A stretch of DNA of 64,000 bases. It comes from Deltaproteobacteria bacterium (GTDB lineage: Bacteria > Myxococcota_A > UBA9160 > UBA6930). The translations under genes were made by a program, and so were the position numbers. The stretch covers positions 47,371 to 111,370 of the forward strand of contig JAJDAQ010000103.1 of NCBI GenBank assembly GCA_029261815.1, read 5' to 3'. Under the pieces are notes generated by a model. That model was not told where the DNA came from. It did no database searches and worked only from the letters and a program-made list of their open reading frames with translations. Of this stretch, positions 50,923-61,898 are shown piece by piece; the stretch's first letter is position 1; every line of letters starts with the position of its first letter.

Positions 50923-51133
50923 CCGCCTTCTGTGCCGGCGCCTCCCAGTCCTGCGGAATCATTGAGTTTTTCCGAAATGTCGCGAGTCCTTCGCGAAGCG
51001 GCAGGACGCCAGCAGTTCGACACGACAATCCTCCCGATGCCACTCACCTCCAGCAAGCGCTGCGGCTCCCAAGCCGCGCCTTTGTTCGGGCGGAACGTGG
51101 CGTCCACCCGACCGTAAGGAGACTGGAAATTCC

Positions 51134-51331
51134 ATGCCCATCGTCAAAGTGAAGGACAACGAGCCCTTCGAAGTCGCGATGAAGCGCTTCAAGAAGCAGG
51201 TCGAGAAAGCGGGGGTCCTGACGGAACTCCGCAGGCGCGAGTACTTCGACAAGCCCAGCATTCGCAAGAAGAAGAAGCAGGCTGCGGCTCGGAAGCGTGC
51301 GCTGAAGAAGCTGAAGCGGATGGCGCATTAG
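51134..51331 (+). CDS. rpsU: 30S ribosomal protein bS21
   Basis: 65 aa, strongly basic: [21 protein letters not shown] and a lysine-rich C-terminal helix [18 protein letters not shown]. bS21 helps 30S subunits select mRNA. AAGGAG lies well placed upstream. It is the first gene of the macromolecular synthesis operon rpsU-dnaG-rpoD. Confidence 0.96.
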   Translation: MPIVKVKDNEPFEVAMKRFKKQVEKAGVLTELRRREYFDKPSIRKKKKQAAARKRALKKLKRMAH

Positions 51332-51417
51332 TTCCGACTCGGGGGAGCGACCCCGGCGCACGTTGGCCGGAAAATCGCACGCGAGCGTGGAGCCCACGCC
51401 ATCGATACAGGTAGGAT

Positions 51418-51447
51418 CTCGACACCCGGTGCCACACGGGTGCCGAG
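51418..51447 (+). terminator. Hairpin between rpsU and dnaG, possible partial terminator or processing site
   Basis: An 11-bp stem with one mismatch, CTCGACACCCG (51418-51428) against CGGGTGCCGAG (51437-51447), loop of 8 nt. No T-run follows, so it is not a classical intrinsic terminator. In E. coli the rpsU-dnaG gap holds an internal terminator that lowers dnaG expression, which makes an equivalent function here plausible. Confidence 0.45.
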
Positions 51448-51471
51448 AACCGCCACCGAGCGAAATGCCCA

Positions 51472-53244
51472 ATGGCTCGGATTCCTGAGGACACCATCCA
51501 GACAGTGCGCGACCAGGCCGACATCGTCGACCTGGTGGGTCGTCACGTCAGCCTCAAGAAAGCGGGACGCACCCACAAAGGGCTGTGTCCGTTCCACGAA
51601 GAGAAGACCCCTTCCTTCATCGTCTCGCCTGACCGCGGGACCTACCACTGCTTCGGATGTGGTGAGCACGGCAACGCGTTCGGCTTCTTGATGCGTCAGG
51701 AAGGCCTGACCTTCCCAGAGGCTGTGCGTTCGCTGGCGGCCGAGCACGGCATCGACGTCCCCGAGAGCGGCGGCGCCGATCGCAGCGAGATCGAACAGGT
51801 CGTGCGGGCCAACGATGTCGCGCAGGATTACTACCGGCGCTGCTTGAATACGGAAGAGGGCAGTGTCGCTCGCAACTACATGGTGGGTCGCGGGCTGCAC
51901 AAGGACGATGCCGACAAGTACGGCATCGGGTTTGCGCCCGACCGTTGGGACGGCCTGACGGGTCGGCTGCGCCACGAGAAGGTTGCGCCCGAAATGGGTG
52001 AGAAGGCTGGCGTCCTGCGATCTCGCGACAGTGGGGGGCATTACGATCTGCTGCGGGGCCGGCTCGTGTTTCCGATCCAGGATGCACGCGGTCGCACGGT
52101 CGCCTTCGGCGGTCGCGCGCTCGGCGCAGACCAGGAACCCAAGTACTTGAACTCGCCGGAGAGCCCGATCTTCCGCAAGCGTGAAGCGTTCTACGGGTTC
52201 CCCCAGGCACTCGAAGCCATTCGCAAGGCGGATCGCGCAGTCGTGGTCGAAGGCTACTTCGACCGGATCGCGCTCGATCGCGCAGGGATCGGTGAGGCGG
52301 TTGCTACCTGCGGTACCTCGCTGACCGAGGAGCACGCCAAGAACCTGAAGCGGCGTTCCCGCAACGTCGTCTTGTTATTCGATGGGGATGAGGCCGGTCA
52401 GAAGGCGATCCTGCGTTCGCTCGACGTGCTGCTGCCCCAAGGCCTGCGGGTGCGCGCGGCGACGATTCCGGGCGGCGGCGACCCTGACGACTACCTGAAT
52501 GCCGAAGGCCCCGAAGCGCTCCGCGAGATCATCGACACGGCGCCGCCGGCGATCGACCTCGCGATCCGGCGAGCTGTGGCCGCTGGGATCTCGACGCCAT
52601 GGGAGCGTTCGGACGCTGTCGGAGCGGTGGCGCCACTGCTGGCCCGCATCGTCGATCCCGTGGAGCGTGGCGAGTTCGCCCGCCAGTTGGCGATGGCCGT
52701 TGGAACCGAGCCGCGCGATGTCGAAGCGGCGCTCCGCAAGGAGCTTCGCGGTGGGCCGGCGGACGACGACGTCGCGAGCGAGGTGATCCATCGTCGGGAA
52801 ACCCCGGCGGATCGTCACTACGCGACGGTTCTACGCCTCGTCATCGACCACGCCACGGAACTCACCTCGATCGATCACGAGGCCATCCTGGGTCTCGCCC
52901 CCGACGATGACTGGCGCCCCCTCGCGGACGCGGTGCTCCGTGCTTCTACAGGAAGTGGGCGCATCGACGCGCTGCTCGACGAACTCGAAGGCGCACGCAA
53001 AGCGCGGCTTTCAGCAATCGCCAATGAGCCGCGTCCAGAGCTCGACGACGCTGAGCAAGCCAATCAGATCCTGGCCGACGAACTTCGTTGGCTCTCGCGT
53101 CAACGCGACAAGCGCGAAGCCGCAGCGCTTACGGCACAGATCCGGGGTGACGGCGCCGACCCCCTCGCACTCCTCCGCGAGAAACAGCGCCAGCTCGACG
53201 AACGGCGACTCGCCAACGAACCCCCGCACCCAACCCGCTCCTGA
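51472..53244 (+). CDS. dnaG: DNA primase
   Basis: 590 aa. The zinc-binding domain has C39, H42, C60, C63 ([19 protein letters not shown]), then the RNA-polymerase-like core with a Toprim fold ([28 protein letters not shown]). The C-terminal helicase-binding part is helical. It makes RNA primers at the replication fork. ATG 51472 is taken although its ribosome site is weak, fitting low expression compared with rpsU and rpoD. Confidence 0.97.
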   Translation: MARIPEDTIQTVRDQADIVDLVGRHVSLKKAGRTHKGLCPFHEEKTPSFIVSPDRGTYHCFGCGEHGNAFGFLMRQEGLTFPEAVRSLAAEHGIDVPESGGADRSEIEQVVRANDVAQDYYRRCLNTEEGSVARNYMVGRGLHKDDADKYGIGFAPDRWDGLTGRLRHEKVAPEMGEKAGVLRSRDSGGHYDLLRGRLVFPIQDARGRTVAFGGRALGADQEPKYLNSPESPIFRKREAFYGFPQALEAIRKADRAVVVEGYFDRIALDRAGIGEAVATCGTSLTEEHAKNLKRRSRNVVLLFDGDEAGQKAILRSLDVLLPQGLRVRAATIPGGGDPDDYLNAEGPEALREIIDTAPPAIDLAIRRAVAAGISTPWERSDAVGAVAPLLARIVDPVERGEFARQLAMAVGTEPRDVEAALRKELRGGPADDDVASEVIHRRETPADRHYATVLRLVIDHATELTSIDHEAILGLAPDDDWRPLADAVLRASTGSGRIDALLDELEGARKARLSAIANEPRPELDDAEQANQILADELRWLSRQRDKREAAALTAQIRGDGADPLALLREKQRQLDERRLANEPPHPTRS

Positions 53245-53270
53245 TCCTGCAGCTCGAGGAGGCCCTCCCC

Positions 53271-55067
<1,797 letters not shown>

Positions 55068-55068
55068 C

Positions 55069-56574
55069 GTGTACGCGCGAGCCGCGGTTCTCGTCTTCTT
55101 GTTCGCGACGGCATTCGCGGCAGCCGCCGAAGCGGCGCCGCCGCCGCATGGTTTCGCGTTTCTCGACGTGCGAGAACGCTCCGCCACCTTCTGGACCCGG
55201 GCCGGACGCGCGGGCACTGTGGAAGTCACGTTGACTGCGAAGGGGATGGCCACTCGGAACGAGCGCGTCGCGGTCGATCCCGAGCGTGACTTCACGGCGA
55301 CGGCCGAGATCGGCGGCCTGACGCCCGGGACGCAGTACGCGGTCGAGGTCCGGGTTCCCGACGCGTCAGGAGGCGTGAATGTCGCGCGCGGACGGGTCGA
55401 GACGCCTCCCGGCCGCCGTGAAAAAGCCGCCGCGCGGCTCGCCTTCGGCGGAGACGTGGGCGGCCAGAATGCCTGCCGCGACCAGACACGCGGATACGAC
55501 ATCTTCCGGGTGATCGCGGAACGGAAACCCCAGGTCTTCATCGGCCTCGGCGACATGATCTATGCAGACAACGCGTGCCATCCGAAGGGGCGCTATGGAA
55601 ATGCCCAGGTGCCCGGTCCCATCGACCCGGCGCGGGACCTCGAGGGCTTTCGGTCGCGCTGGCGATACAACCGGAACGATCTCCAATGGACGTCGCTGCT
55701 GGCGCAGACAGCGTATGTCCCCGTCTGGGACGATCATGAGGTCCTGAACGACTTCGGCCCGCATCACGATGCACCCGCCGACGCGCCCGGCGTGCACCTG
55801 CTCAAACCCGGAATGCAGGCGTTCCTCGAGTACAACCCGATCGAACGGTACGAGCGCAAGCGGCTTCACCGTCATTTGCGCTGGGGCAAGCACCTCGAAC
55901 TGTTCGTCCTCGATACCCGCCAGCACCGGGACTCGAACGCCGCGGAAGATGTGTTCGCGTCACCGAAGTCGATGCTTGGCCGGGAGCAGCGGGAGTGGCT
56001 GCTGGCTTCCCTGACGATCTCCGAGGCGACCTGGAGCGTGATCGTGTCGAGCGTTCCGATCGCGATTCCGACCGGTGCGTTCCCGCCCGAAGCCGGTCGC
56101 GATGGATGGACCGGCTTCGACCAGAAGACGGGCTTCGAGCACGAACTGCGCCAGCTCCTCCTCGATCTCTACGACGCGGGGTTGCGCAACCTCGTCTGGA
56201 TCACGACCGACGTGCACTTCGCCTCGGTACAGCGTTTCCACCCATTCGTGTCGCATCCGGAGTTCACGGTCTACGAGATGGCGACGGGTCCACTGAATGC
56301 CGGCGTCTTCCCCAACGACCTGCTCGACGACTCGTTTCATCCCGAGCGCTTGTTCCGTTGGCCGCCGACCGGGGGAGACGACGCAGCGTTCGAGATACCG
56401 TCCTTCTCGGCCGCCGAGCAGTGGTTCAACTTCGGCGAACTCGAGGTCGACGAAGCGGGCTCACTCACGATGCGGGTCGTGAACGGGCGCGCAGAGGTCG
56501 TCTACGAGCAGACGCTCACGCCGGCCGAGCGCCAGCCGCCAGCGCGCCCCGGGCGGAGTCGCTTCGCGGACTAG
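55069..56574 (+). CDS. PhoD-family alkaline phosphatase/phosphodiesterase, exported
   Basis: 501 aa with a Sec-type signal peptide (about 1-22, ending AEAAPPP). An N-terminal fibronectin-like domain (about 28-115) is followed by the PhoD metallophosphatase with FGGDVGGQNACR, GLGDMIYADN, VWDDHEVLNDFG and ITTDVHFASVQRF as metal-binding segments. It should act outside the cytoplasm on phosphomonoesters or diesters using calcium/iron. There is no twin-arginine motif, unlike classical PhoD. GTG 55069 follows rpoD by 1 nt. It is convergent with the AICAR transformylase gene. Confidence 0.9.
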   Translation: MYARAAVLVFLFATAFAAAAEAAPPPHGFAFLDVRERSATFWTRAGRAGTVEVTLTAKGMATRNERVAVDPERDFTATAEIGGLTPGTQYAVEVRVPDASGGVNVARGRVETPPGRREKAAARLAFGGDVGGQNACRDQTRGYDIFRVIAERKPQVFIGLGDMIYADNACHPKGRYGNAQVPGPIDPARDLEGFRSRWRYNRNDLQWTSLLAQTAYVPVWDDHEVLNDFGPHHDAPADAPGVHLLKPGMQAFLEYNPIERYERKRLHRHLRWGKHLELFVLDTRQHRDSNAAEDVFASPKSMLGREQREWLLASLTISEATWSVIVSSVPIAIPTGAFPPEAGRDGWTGFDQKTGFEHELRQLLLDLYDAGLRNLVWITTDVHFASVQRFHPFVSHPEFTVYEMATGPLNAGVFPNDLLDDSFHPERLFRWPPTGGDDAAFEIPSFSAAEQWFNFGELEVDEAGSLTMRVVNGRAEVVYEQTLTPAERQPPARPGRSRFAD

Positions 56575-57728
56575 TGGTGGAAGAGCCGTAGCTCCGTTCG
56601 GACGAGCGTAATGTCGTACTCGCGACAGGCGGCTTCGATTTCGTCGCGACGCGCGGAGCCGCCGTGCTCGGCGAGGAAGCGAACACCGTGCTTCTGGGCG
56701 TGGTCGATGTTGTCGCGGAACGGGATGAACGCGTCTGAGATCAGGGAAACGCCATCGAGTCCGGCGAGCCATTCGGTTCGCTCATCGTCGGTCAACGGAT
56801 CGAGCTTTCCGCCGAGGGCGTCCTTCAACGCGTCGGTCTCGCTCGAAGTCAGGTCGCCTTCGATGTAGCGGACGCGCCAGTTGATGCGGTCCTGCTTCTT
56901 GACGCCGTCGCGAAACTCGAGTCCCAAAACCTTCGGGTGCGTGCGCAGATACCAGAGGTCGGCCTTTGCGCCGGCGAGCTTGGTGCAGTCGACGCGGCTT
57001 TGCTGGCCGGCTCCGATGCCGATCATCTGACCGTCGAGCGCGTAGCCGACCGAGTTGGACTGGGTGTACTTGATCGCCACGAGGCCGAGCAGGAGATCGC
57101 GCTTTGCTTCCGGCGTGAGTTCGCCGCAGACGACTTCCTTGAAGTCAGCCTCGCTCACCTGGTGGGCGTTGCGGTCCTGGGTGAACCGCATGCCGAAGAT
57201 CTCACGGGTTTCCTCGGCCGGCGCATCGAAGTCGGGGTCGGCCTGCATCACGATGAAGCCTCCGTTCTTCTTGCTCTTCAGGATCTCGAGCGCCTCGGGG
57301 TCGTAGCCGGGCGCGATGATGCCGTCCGACACGACGCCTTTCAGGAATTTCGCAGTCTCGACATCGACGACTTCCGAGATCGCCGCATAGTCGCCGAACG
57401 AGCACTTCGGGTCGGCCCCCCGTGCCCGTACATAGGCGAGTGCGGCCGGCGTGAGATCCTTGCCAGCAACCTCGTAGGCCTCGGCCTGGGCTTCGGTCAG
57501 CGGAGCCGCGACAGCAGCGCCCGACGGAGAGACGTGCTTGAAGGACGCCGCCGATGCCATCCCGGTCGCTGCGCGTGCCTCACGCACCAGCTGCCAGGCA
57601 TTGAGCGCGTCGAGCCAGTTGATGAACGAAGTCTTGCCGTTCAGCACCTGGACCGGCTGCGTCGCCGGGTCGAGGGCTTCGGCTACGGTGAAGCGCTGGT
57701 GGGGGTTGACCCCGTACTTGAGATCCAT
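56571..57728 (-). CDS. Stand-alone AICAR transformylase (PurH C-terminal domain type)
   Basis: 385 aa. It matches only the transformylase half of PurH: MDLKYGVNPHQRF at the very start, SFKHVSPSGAAVAAPL (catalytic Lys-His), KYTQSNSVGYALDGQMIGIGAGQQSRVDC and the C-terminal SDAFIPFRDNID. The IMP-cyclohydrolase (MGS-like) domain is missing, as in the separate transformylases sometimes called PurV. It formylates AICAR in purine synthesis; the cyclase must be encoded elsewhere. ATG 57728 starts exactly at family homology. It overlaps or abuts nothing but lies 1 nt downstream of the FAD oxidoreductase stop, so the two are coexpressed. Confidence 0.92.
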   Translation of the reverse strand: MDLKYGVNPHQRFTVAEALDPATQPVQVLNGKTSFINWLDALNAWQLVREARAATGMASAASFKHVSPSGAAVAAPLTEAQAEAYEVAGKDLTPAALAYVRARGADPKCSFGDYAAISEVVDVETAKFLKGVVSDGIIAPGYDPEALEILKSKKNGGFIVMQADPDFDAPAEETREIFGMRFTQDRNAHQVSEADFKEVVCGELTPEAKRDLLLGLVAIKYTQSNSVGYALDGQMIGIGAGQQSRVDCTKLAGAKADLWYLRTHPKVLGLEFRDGVKKQDRINWRVRYIEGDLTSSETDALKDALGGKLDPLTDDERTEWLAGLDGVSLISDAFIPFRDNIDHAQKHGVRFLAEHGGSARRDEIEAACREYDITLVRTELRLFHH

Positions 57729-57729
57729 G

Positions 57730-59097
57730 TTAGGCGCGCTCCTTGGGCTTGACCTGTTCCAACCATGCGGCGAGGTCGCCGCCGTATCCCACTTCCTTCT
57801 GTCGGGCCTGGACCTTGTCGAGGATGCTGGCAAACACATCTTTGGAGGGAGTGTCCGCTTCGCCGAGCGCCGCGAGAATTGCATTCGCGGTCACCGAGAC
57901 GGCTTCGCTCATCCCATCCGAAAGGATGGCTTCGGCCTGGTGTCCGTCCTCCGAAAGTCCGAGGTAGGACTCAAGGGCGGCGTCGTAGACCGCGGCGGCG
58001 TGCTTTCGCGACGCCACGATGTTGCCCTTGCCGGTGACGACGTTGCCGACCGAAAACAAATTCGGATAGGCGTCGATGCGGCCAATGTCCCAGTCGGTAA
58101 AGGCGAAGAGCTCGCCCTTCATCTCGATCCCGGGGATCGCTTCAGGAATCGAGCCGATCGAGCTGATCACGCACGAGCCACGCCGCTCGTAGGTCTCGTC
58201 CGTCATCTTGACGCGGCCGCCTTCGATCTCGGTCCGACGGAACCGCATCCCCACGACGCGATCGTCTTCGACGATGAGTTCGTCCGGGGCCGAGAGCGGT
58301 TCCATCTTGAAGAAGAACTTGCCTTGCGCCTTGTCGAGGAGCTTGGCGCGGGATGCGCGCACCTTGGCCGCGCGTTTCTCGTCCGCGCCTTCGGGAATCT
58401 CGGCCAGCGGCATGTCTTCGACACGGCGGCGATAGAAGATGGTGCAGCCCTTCAACCCGAGGTCTTCGAACACGAGACCGTGCTGCGCCAGGATCTTGGG
58501 GATGCCTTTTACTTCGAGTTCGAGGACGTTCGCCTCGATCCCACGTTCGCGCAGCTTGGCGCGCGTGGTTTCCATCATCAGCACCTTGGCAACGTCGATC
58601 GACGCGAGTCCGCCGCCAACGACGATGGCGTCGTCGAGGAACTCGAACGTCTCGGCCGGTTCGATGTCCTCTTCGAGGTGGTTGAAGTAGATGATGAACG
58701 GGTTCTGGTAGATCAGGCCCTTGCCCACGTAGGCATCGGCGCCTTCGATCGGCAGCCCGCGATCCCGCCATGCGCCGTTGGCGAGCACGACCGCGGAAAA
58801 GCCCCAGTCGCGTGCGAGTTCCTCGAACGGGATGTCGCGGCCCAGCTTCGTGTTGGGCACGAAGTCGACACCGGGCAACGATAGTTTGCCCGTAATCGTT
58901 GCGTACTCCTTGTTGCGCAGGCCTTCGTGCCAGCGAGGCAATCCGTCTTCGATCTTGCCGAACGGGCGGGGGTTCATTTCGAAGACCACCACGCGGACAC
59001 CCTTACCGGCCAGCCGTGCGGCGACCTCGGCGCCCGCGGTGGCCCCGCCGATGACGGCGACGACGTGCGGATTCGTGGAGAGAGAAGGCGCTGACAT
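57730..59097 (-). CDS. FAD-dependent pyridine nucleotide oxidoreductase (ferredoxin-NADP reductase/GltD-like)
   Basis: 455 aa. FAD-binding N-terminus VVAVIGGATAGAEVAARLAGKG with ATAG in place of the usual GPAG, then VVVFEMNPRPFGKIEDGLP. It has a second dinucleotide motif VVGGGLASIDVAKVL and a C-terminal FAD contact NLFSVGNVVTGKGN. The layout matches adrenodoxin-reductase-like FNRs and glutamate synthase small subunits. The C-terminal 60 residues are helical. It probably moves electrons between NADPH and a ferredoxin or partner enzyme. It directly precedes the AICAR transformylase gene; a link to purine synthesis is not obvious. Confidence 0.86.
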   Translation of the reverse strand: MSAPSLSTNPHVVAVIGGATAGAEVAARLAGKGVRVVVFEMNPRPFGKIEDGLPRWHEGLRNKEYATITGKLSLPGVDFVPNTKLGRDIPFEELARDWGFSAVVLANGAWRDRGLPIEGADAYVGKGLIYQNPFIIYFNHLEEDIEPAETFEFLDDAIVVGGGLASIDVAKVLMMETTRAKLRERGIEANVLELEVKGIPKILAQHGLVFEDLGLKGCTIFYRRRVEDMPLAEIPEGADEKRAAKVRASRAKLLDKAQGKFFFKMEPLSAPDELIVEDDRVVGMRFRRTEIEGGRVKMTDETYERRGSCVISSIGSIPEAIPGIEMKGELFAFTDWDIGRIDAYPNLFSVGNVVTGKGNIVASRKHAAAVYDAALESYLGLSEDGHQAEAILSDGMSEAVSVTANAILAALGEADTPSKDVFASILDKVQARQKEVGYGGDLAAWLEQVKPKERA

Positions 59098-59171
59098 GCC
59101 CGAATTTTAAGGGGAAATCCCCGCTGCTGCACCTGCGATCGTGGCGTCATCGACGAATCAGGCAGGCATAA

Positions 59172-59204
59172 GGCCGGGGTAAGGAGTTCGCGGGGCCCCC
59201 GGCC
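59172..59204 (+). promoter_or_regulatory. Inverted repeat in the leader of the hotdog-fold gene
   Basis: GGCCGGGG (59172-59179) and CCCCGGCC (59197-59204) form a perfect 8-bp stem with a 17-nt loop, inside the 169-nt divergent region between the FAD oxidoreductase and the hotdog-fold gene. No T-run follows. It may be an RNA structure or operator. Confidence 0.3.
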
Positions 59205-59266
59205 GAAGATGATCTCATCGAAACAAGCCAGGGGCTGCAACGCAGTACCTCGGCAGGGAGAGCCCG

Positions 59267-60064
59267 ATGACCATGAGCCCGATTCTCGAAACGATCCAGA
59301 TCCCTCCGATGCCGCCGGTCCCGACCACGGGGGCGACGACGCCCGGAGTCTCCACGCCCCGGGCAGCCGTTCGCATCGCCGAGCGCTTCGAAGGCCCCCC
59401 GGGCATTGTCAACGGCGGGTACGTGAGTGGCCTCCTGGCCGAGCGCCTGGGTGGCCAGGCCGATGTGACCCTGCGTCGTCCCACGCCGACGGGCGAGGCC
59501 GTGGCCATCAAGGTCCGCGCGGGTTCGGCCTGGATCGAGCAAGCGGGTGAGGTGCTGGTCGCGGCCCAGAAAGCCACGCTCGAACTCGACGTGCCTTGTC
59601 GCCCCGATTTTCGGGCTGCACAGCGCGCGCGCGAGCTGTTCGATGCGGCGCGCCACCCTTTCCGGGAATGCTTCGTATGTGGCCCCGATCGCCATCCCGG
59701 GGACGGCCTCTGCATCTTGGCCGGCCCTGTGTCCGAGGGCGTGGTGGCCGCTCCCTGGGTGCCCGACGCATCACTCAGTGTGGACGGCACAGAGGGTTCA
59801 CCGGTCCTGGGCCGTTTCGTCTGGTCGGCCCTCGATTGCCCGGGTGCGATGGCTGCCGTGGGCGGCGCACTCGCACGCCCCATGCTGCTCGGCCAGATCC
59901 ACGGTGCCCACGACTCGGCCGTCCACGCGGGCGAGCCGTGTGTCGTCGTCGGTTGGAAGCTGGCCAGCCATGGGCGAAAGCACGAAGTCGCGACCGCCCT
60001 CTTGGATAGCCAGGGACGCGTCGCCGCGCGCTCCAGCCAGACCTGGATCGAACCGCGGCGCTAG
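59267..60064 (+). CDS. Hotdog-fold thioesterase-like protein
   Basis: 265 aa with two hotdog-like halves. The first has GPPGIVNGGYVSGLLAERLGG, which resembles the HGG-type entry of PaaI/thioesterase-superfamily proteins. The second has GRFVWSALDCPGAMAAVGGAL and CVVVGWKLASHGRKHEVATAL. The middle contains FRECFVCGPDRHPGDG with two Cys. It likely hydrolyses or binds an acyl-CoA. GGCAGGGAGA precedes ATG 59267. It is divergent from the FAD oxidoreductase and upstream of the TPR lipoprotein. Substrate unknown. Confidence 0.72.
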   Translation: MTMSPILETIQIPPMPPVPTTGATTPGVSTPRAAVRIAERFEGPPGIVNGGYVSGLLAERLGGQADVTLRRPTPTGEAVAIKVRAGSAWIEQAGEVLVAAQKATLELDVPCRPDFRAAQRARELFDAARHPFRECFVCGPDRHPGDGLCILAGPVSEGVVAAPWVPDASLSVDGTEGSPVLGRFVWSALDCPGAMAAVGGALARPMLLGQIHGAHDSAVHAGEPCVVVGWKLASHGRKHEVATALLDSQGRVAARSSQTWIEPRR

Positions 60065-60117
60065 TCCCCGATTCGTGAGATTCTTCCCTTCGTCCCCGAT
60101 CACCAAAGGACCCTTTC

Positions 60118-61812
60118 ATGTCCCAATCAAACGCCGATTTCCGCACTCGAACCCAGCGCTGGCGACAGCTTCCGTACTGGTTTGCCGCCGTCGCGATCTT
60201 CGCCGGCTGCACCGTTGCGGGCGTCCAGCGTGCTGGCGATCTGACGCCGCGTGAAGGGGCGCCAGTGCTCCTCGACGAACTCGGTGGCCGGTCCATTCCA
60301 GTGACGACATCGAACGCACTCGCCCAGCGCTACTTCGACCAGGGGATGGCGTTGGTGTACGGCTTCAACCACGGGTCCGCGATCGACGCCTTCGACGAGG
60401 CGGCGGCGCTCGACCCGCAGTGCGCGTCTTGCTTCTGGGGCAAGGCTTTGGCGCTGGGTCCCAACATCAACGCGCCGCTGGGTCCAGACGGAGCACGTGC
60501 AGCATTCGCGGCGCTCCAACAGGCGCAAGCCGTTTCGGCCGGCGCGACCGAGAAAGAGCGCGCACTCATCGACGCGCTCGCTGAACGTTATGTCGAAGAA
60601 CCCGGTGACGACCGATCCGCCCTGGATGCCGCGTACGCCGACGCAATGCAGAAGGTGCAAGCGCGTTACCCGGATGACACGGACATCGCGACCCTCACAG
60701 CCGAGGCCCACATGGACCGCTACCCATGGGCATACTGGACGGCCGACGCAGAGCCGCGCGAGTACACGGGCGAGATCATCCGGTTGCTGGAGTGGGTGCT
60801 CGAGCGTGAGCCGGGACACATCGGTGCCAACCACTACTACATCCACGCCGTCGAGGAGCATTTCCCCGACAAGGCCGAAGACGCCGCCGACCGCCTGGCG
60901 ACCCTGGCACCCGATGCCGGCCACCTGGTCCACATGCCGTCGCACATCTACTGGCGAGTGGGCCGCTACGGAGATGCCGCCGAAGTCAACCAGGCGGCCT
61001 CGGCCGCCGACGAGAACTACTTCGCCCAGTGCAAACCGGGCGCCCTCTATCGCGCACTCTACTACCCGCATAACGTCCATTTTCTCTGGGCAGCGGCGAG
61101 TGCGCGCGGACAAAGTGAGCTCGCGCTGACCGCGGCACGGAAGCTCGCGCAGGAGGTGGAGGCACTGCACACGGACTTCCCGTTCGTCGAGGAATTCCTG
61201 ACGGTGCCGCAGCTCACGCTCGTGCGTTTCGGACGCTGGGACGCCGTGCTGGGCGAACCGAAGCCCGCGGATGGACGCGTCTTCCAGACGGGGATGTGGC
61301 ATTACGCGCGGGGCGTGGCGTACGCGAAGCTCGGCAAGCTTGCCGAAGCGCGAGGAGAGCTCGCTGCCGTACAGGCACATGCCGCGGACGGTGCCGCTGC
61401 CGAGATGTTCGTGGCCGGCGGCGTCGCCACCGCGGAGGCTTTGCTGGGCCTCGGGGCCGACCACCTGGAGGGTGAGATCGCCGCAGCGGCGGGTGACCGC
61501 GCGGCCGCGATCGCGTCGTTCGAGCGCGCGGTCGCGCAGCAGGACGGACTCGCCTATATGGAGCCGCCGCCTTGGTACTACCCGATTCGTCAGACGCTCG
61601 GTGCAGAGCTTCTGGAGGCCGACCGAGCGGCGGACGCAGAAGCCGTCTACCGGGAGGACCTGGTGCAGTACCCGAAGAATGGCTGGTCCTTCTTCGGGCT
61701 CGCGGCTTCCCTCGAAGCACAGGGGCGCGAGGCCGAAGCCAACATGGCGCGCGCCTATCATGAGAAGGCGTTCGACGAGGCGGACGTGGAGCTGGCTGCC
61801 TCGGCGTTCTAG
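60118..61812 (+). CDS. TPR-repeat lipoprotein
   Basis: 564 aa. A signal-type segment ends AIFAGCTVAG (lipobox, Cys31), then tetratricopeptide repeats across most of the length (YFDQGMALVYGFNHGSAIDAFDEAAALDP, later AAAAGDRAAAIASFERAVAQQDG). A conserved family stretch, HIGANHYYIHAVEE and HMPSHIYWRVGRYGDAAEVN, has several His that could bind metal. Such proteins are widespread in soil and marine bacteria with no assigned role; an envelope scaffold is likely. It ends before a good intrinsic terminator. Confidence 0.85.
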   Translation: MSQSNADFRTRTQRWRQLPYWFAAVAIFAGCTVAGVQRAGDLTPREGAPVLLDELGGRSIPVTTSNALAQRYFDQGMALVYGFNHGSAIDAFDEAAALDPQCASCFWGKALALGPNINAPLGPDGARAAFAALQQAQAVSAGATEKERALIDALAERYVEEPGDDRSALDAAYADAMQKVQARYPDDTDIATLTAEAHMDRYPWAYWTADAEPREYTGEIIRLLEWVLEREPGHIGANHYYIHAVEEHFPDKAEDAADRLATLAPDAGHLVHMPSHIYWRVGRYGDAAEVNQAASAADENYFAQCKPGALYRALYYPHNVHFLWAAASARGQSELALTAARKLAQEVEALHTDFPFVEEFLTVPQLTLVRFGRWDAVLGEPKPADGRVFQTGMWHYARGVAYAKLGKLAEARGELAAVQAHAADGAAAEMFVAGGVATAEALLGLGADHLEGEIAAAAGDRAAAIASFERAVAQQDGLAYMEPPPWYYPIRQTLGAELLEADRAADAEAVYREDLVQYPKNGWSFFGLAASLEAQGREAEANMARAYHEKAFDEADVELAASAF

Positions 61813-61846
61813 CGCGACAGGCAGATGCCGACAGAGCAGGAATTGG

Positions 61847-61878
61847 AGCCCGCCGTTCGTCCGGCGGGCTTCTCTTCC
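61847..61878 (+). terminator. Intrinsic terminator after the TPR lipoprotein gene
   Basis: AGCCCGCCG (61847-61855), a 6-nt loop TTCGTC, then CGGCGGGCT (61862-61870) and the T-rich TTCTCTTCC. The 9-bp GC stem with a following pyrimidine run is the clearest rho-independent terminator in the window. It lies between convergent genes and could also weakly stop transcription from the minus-strand operon. Confidence 0.75.
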
Positions 61879-61898
61879 TGAGTCGGAGAGCCGGCTCG

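Larger units (their letters stand above)
50820..51133. other. Divergent intergenic region between tetR and rpsU
   Basis: 314 nt. It holds the tetR promoter/operator near 50830-50853, a possible rpsU promoter (50894-50922), a nested inverted repeat in the presumed rpsU leader (GTCCTGC 50948-50954 pairing with GCAGGAC 51001-51007, with CTTCGCGAAG 50989-50998 inside) and the strong rpsU ribosome site AAGGAG near 51116-51121. No gene is supported. Confidence 0.55.
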
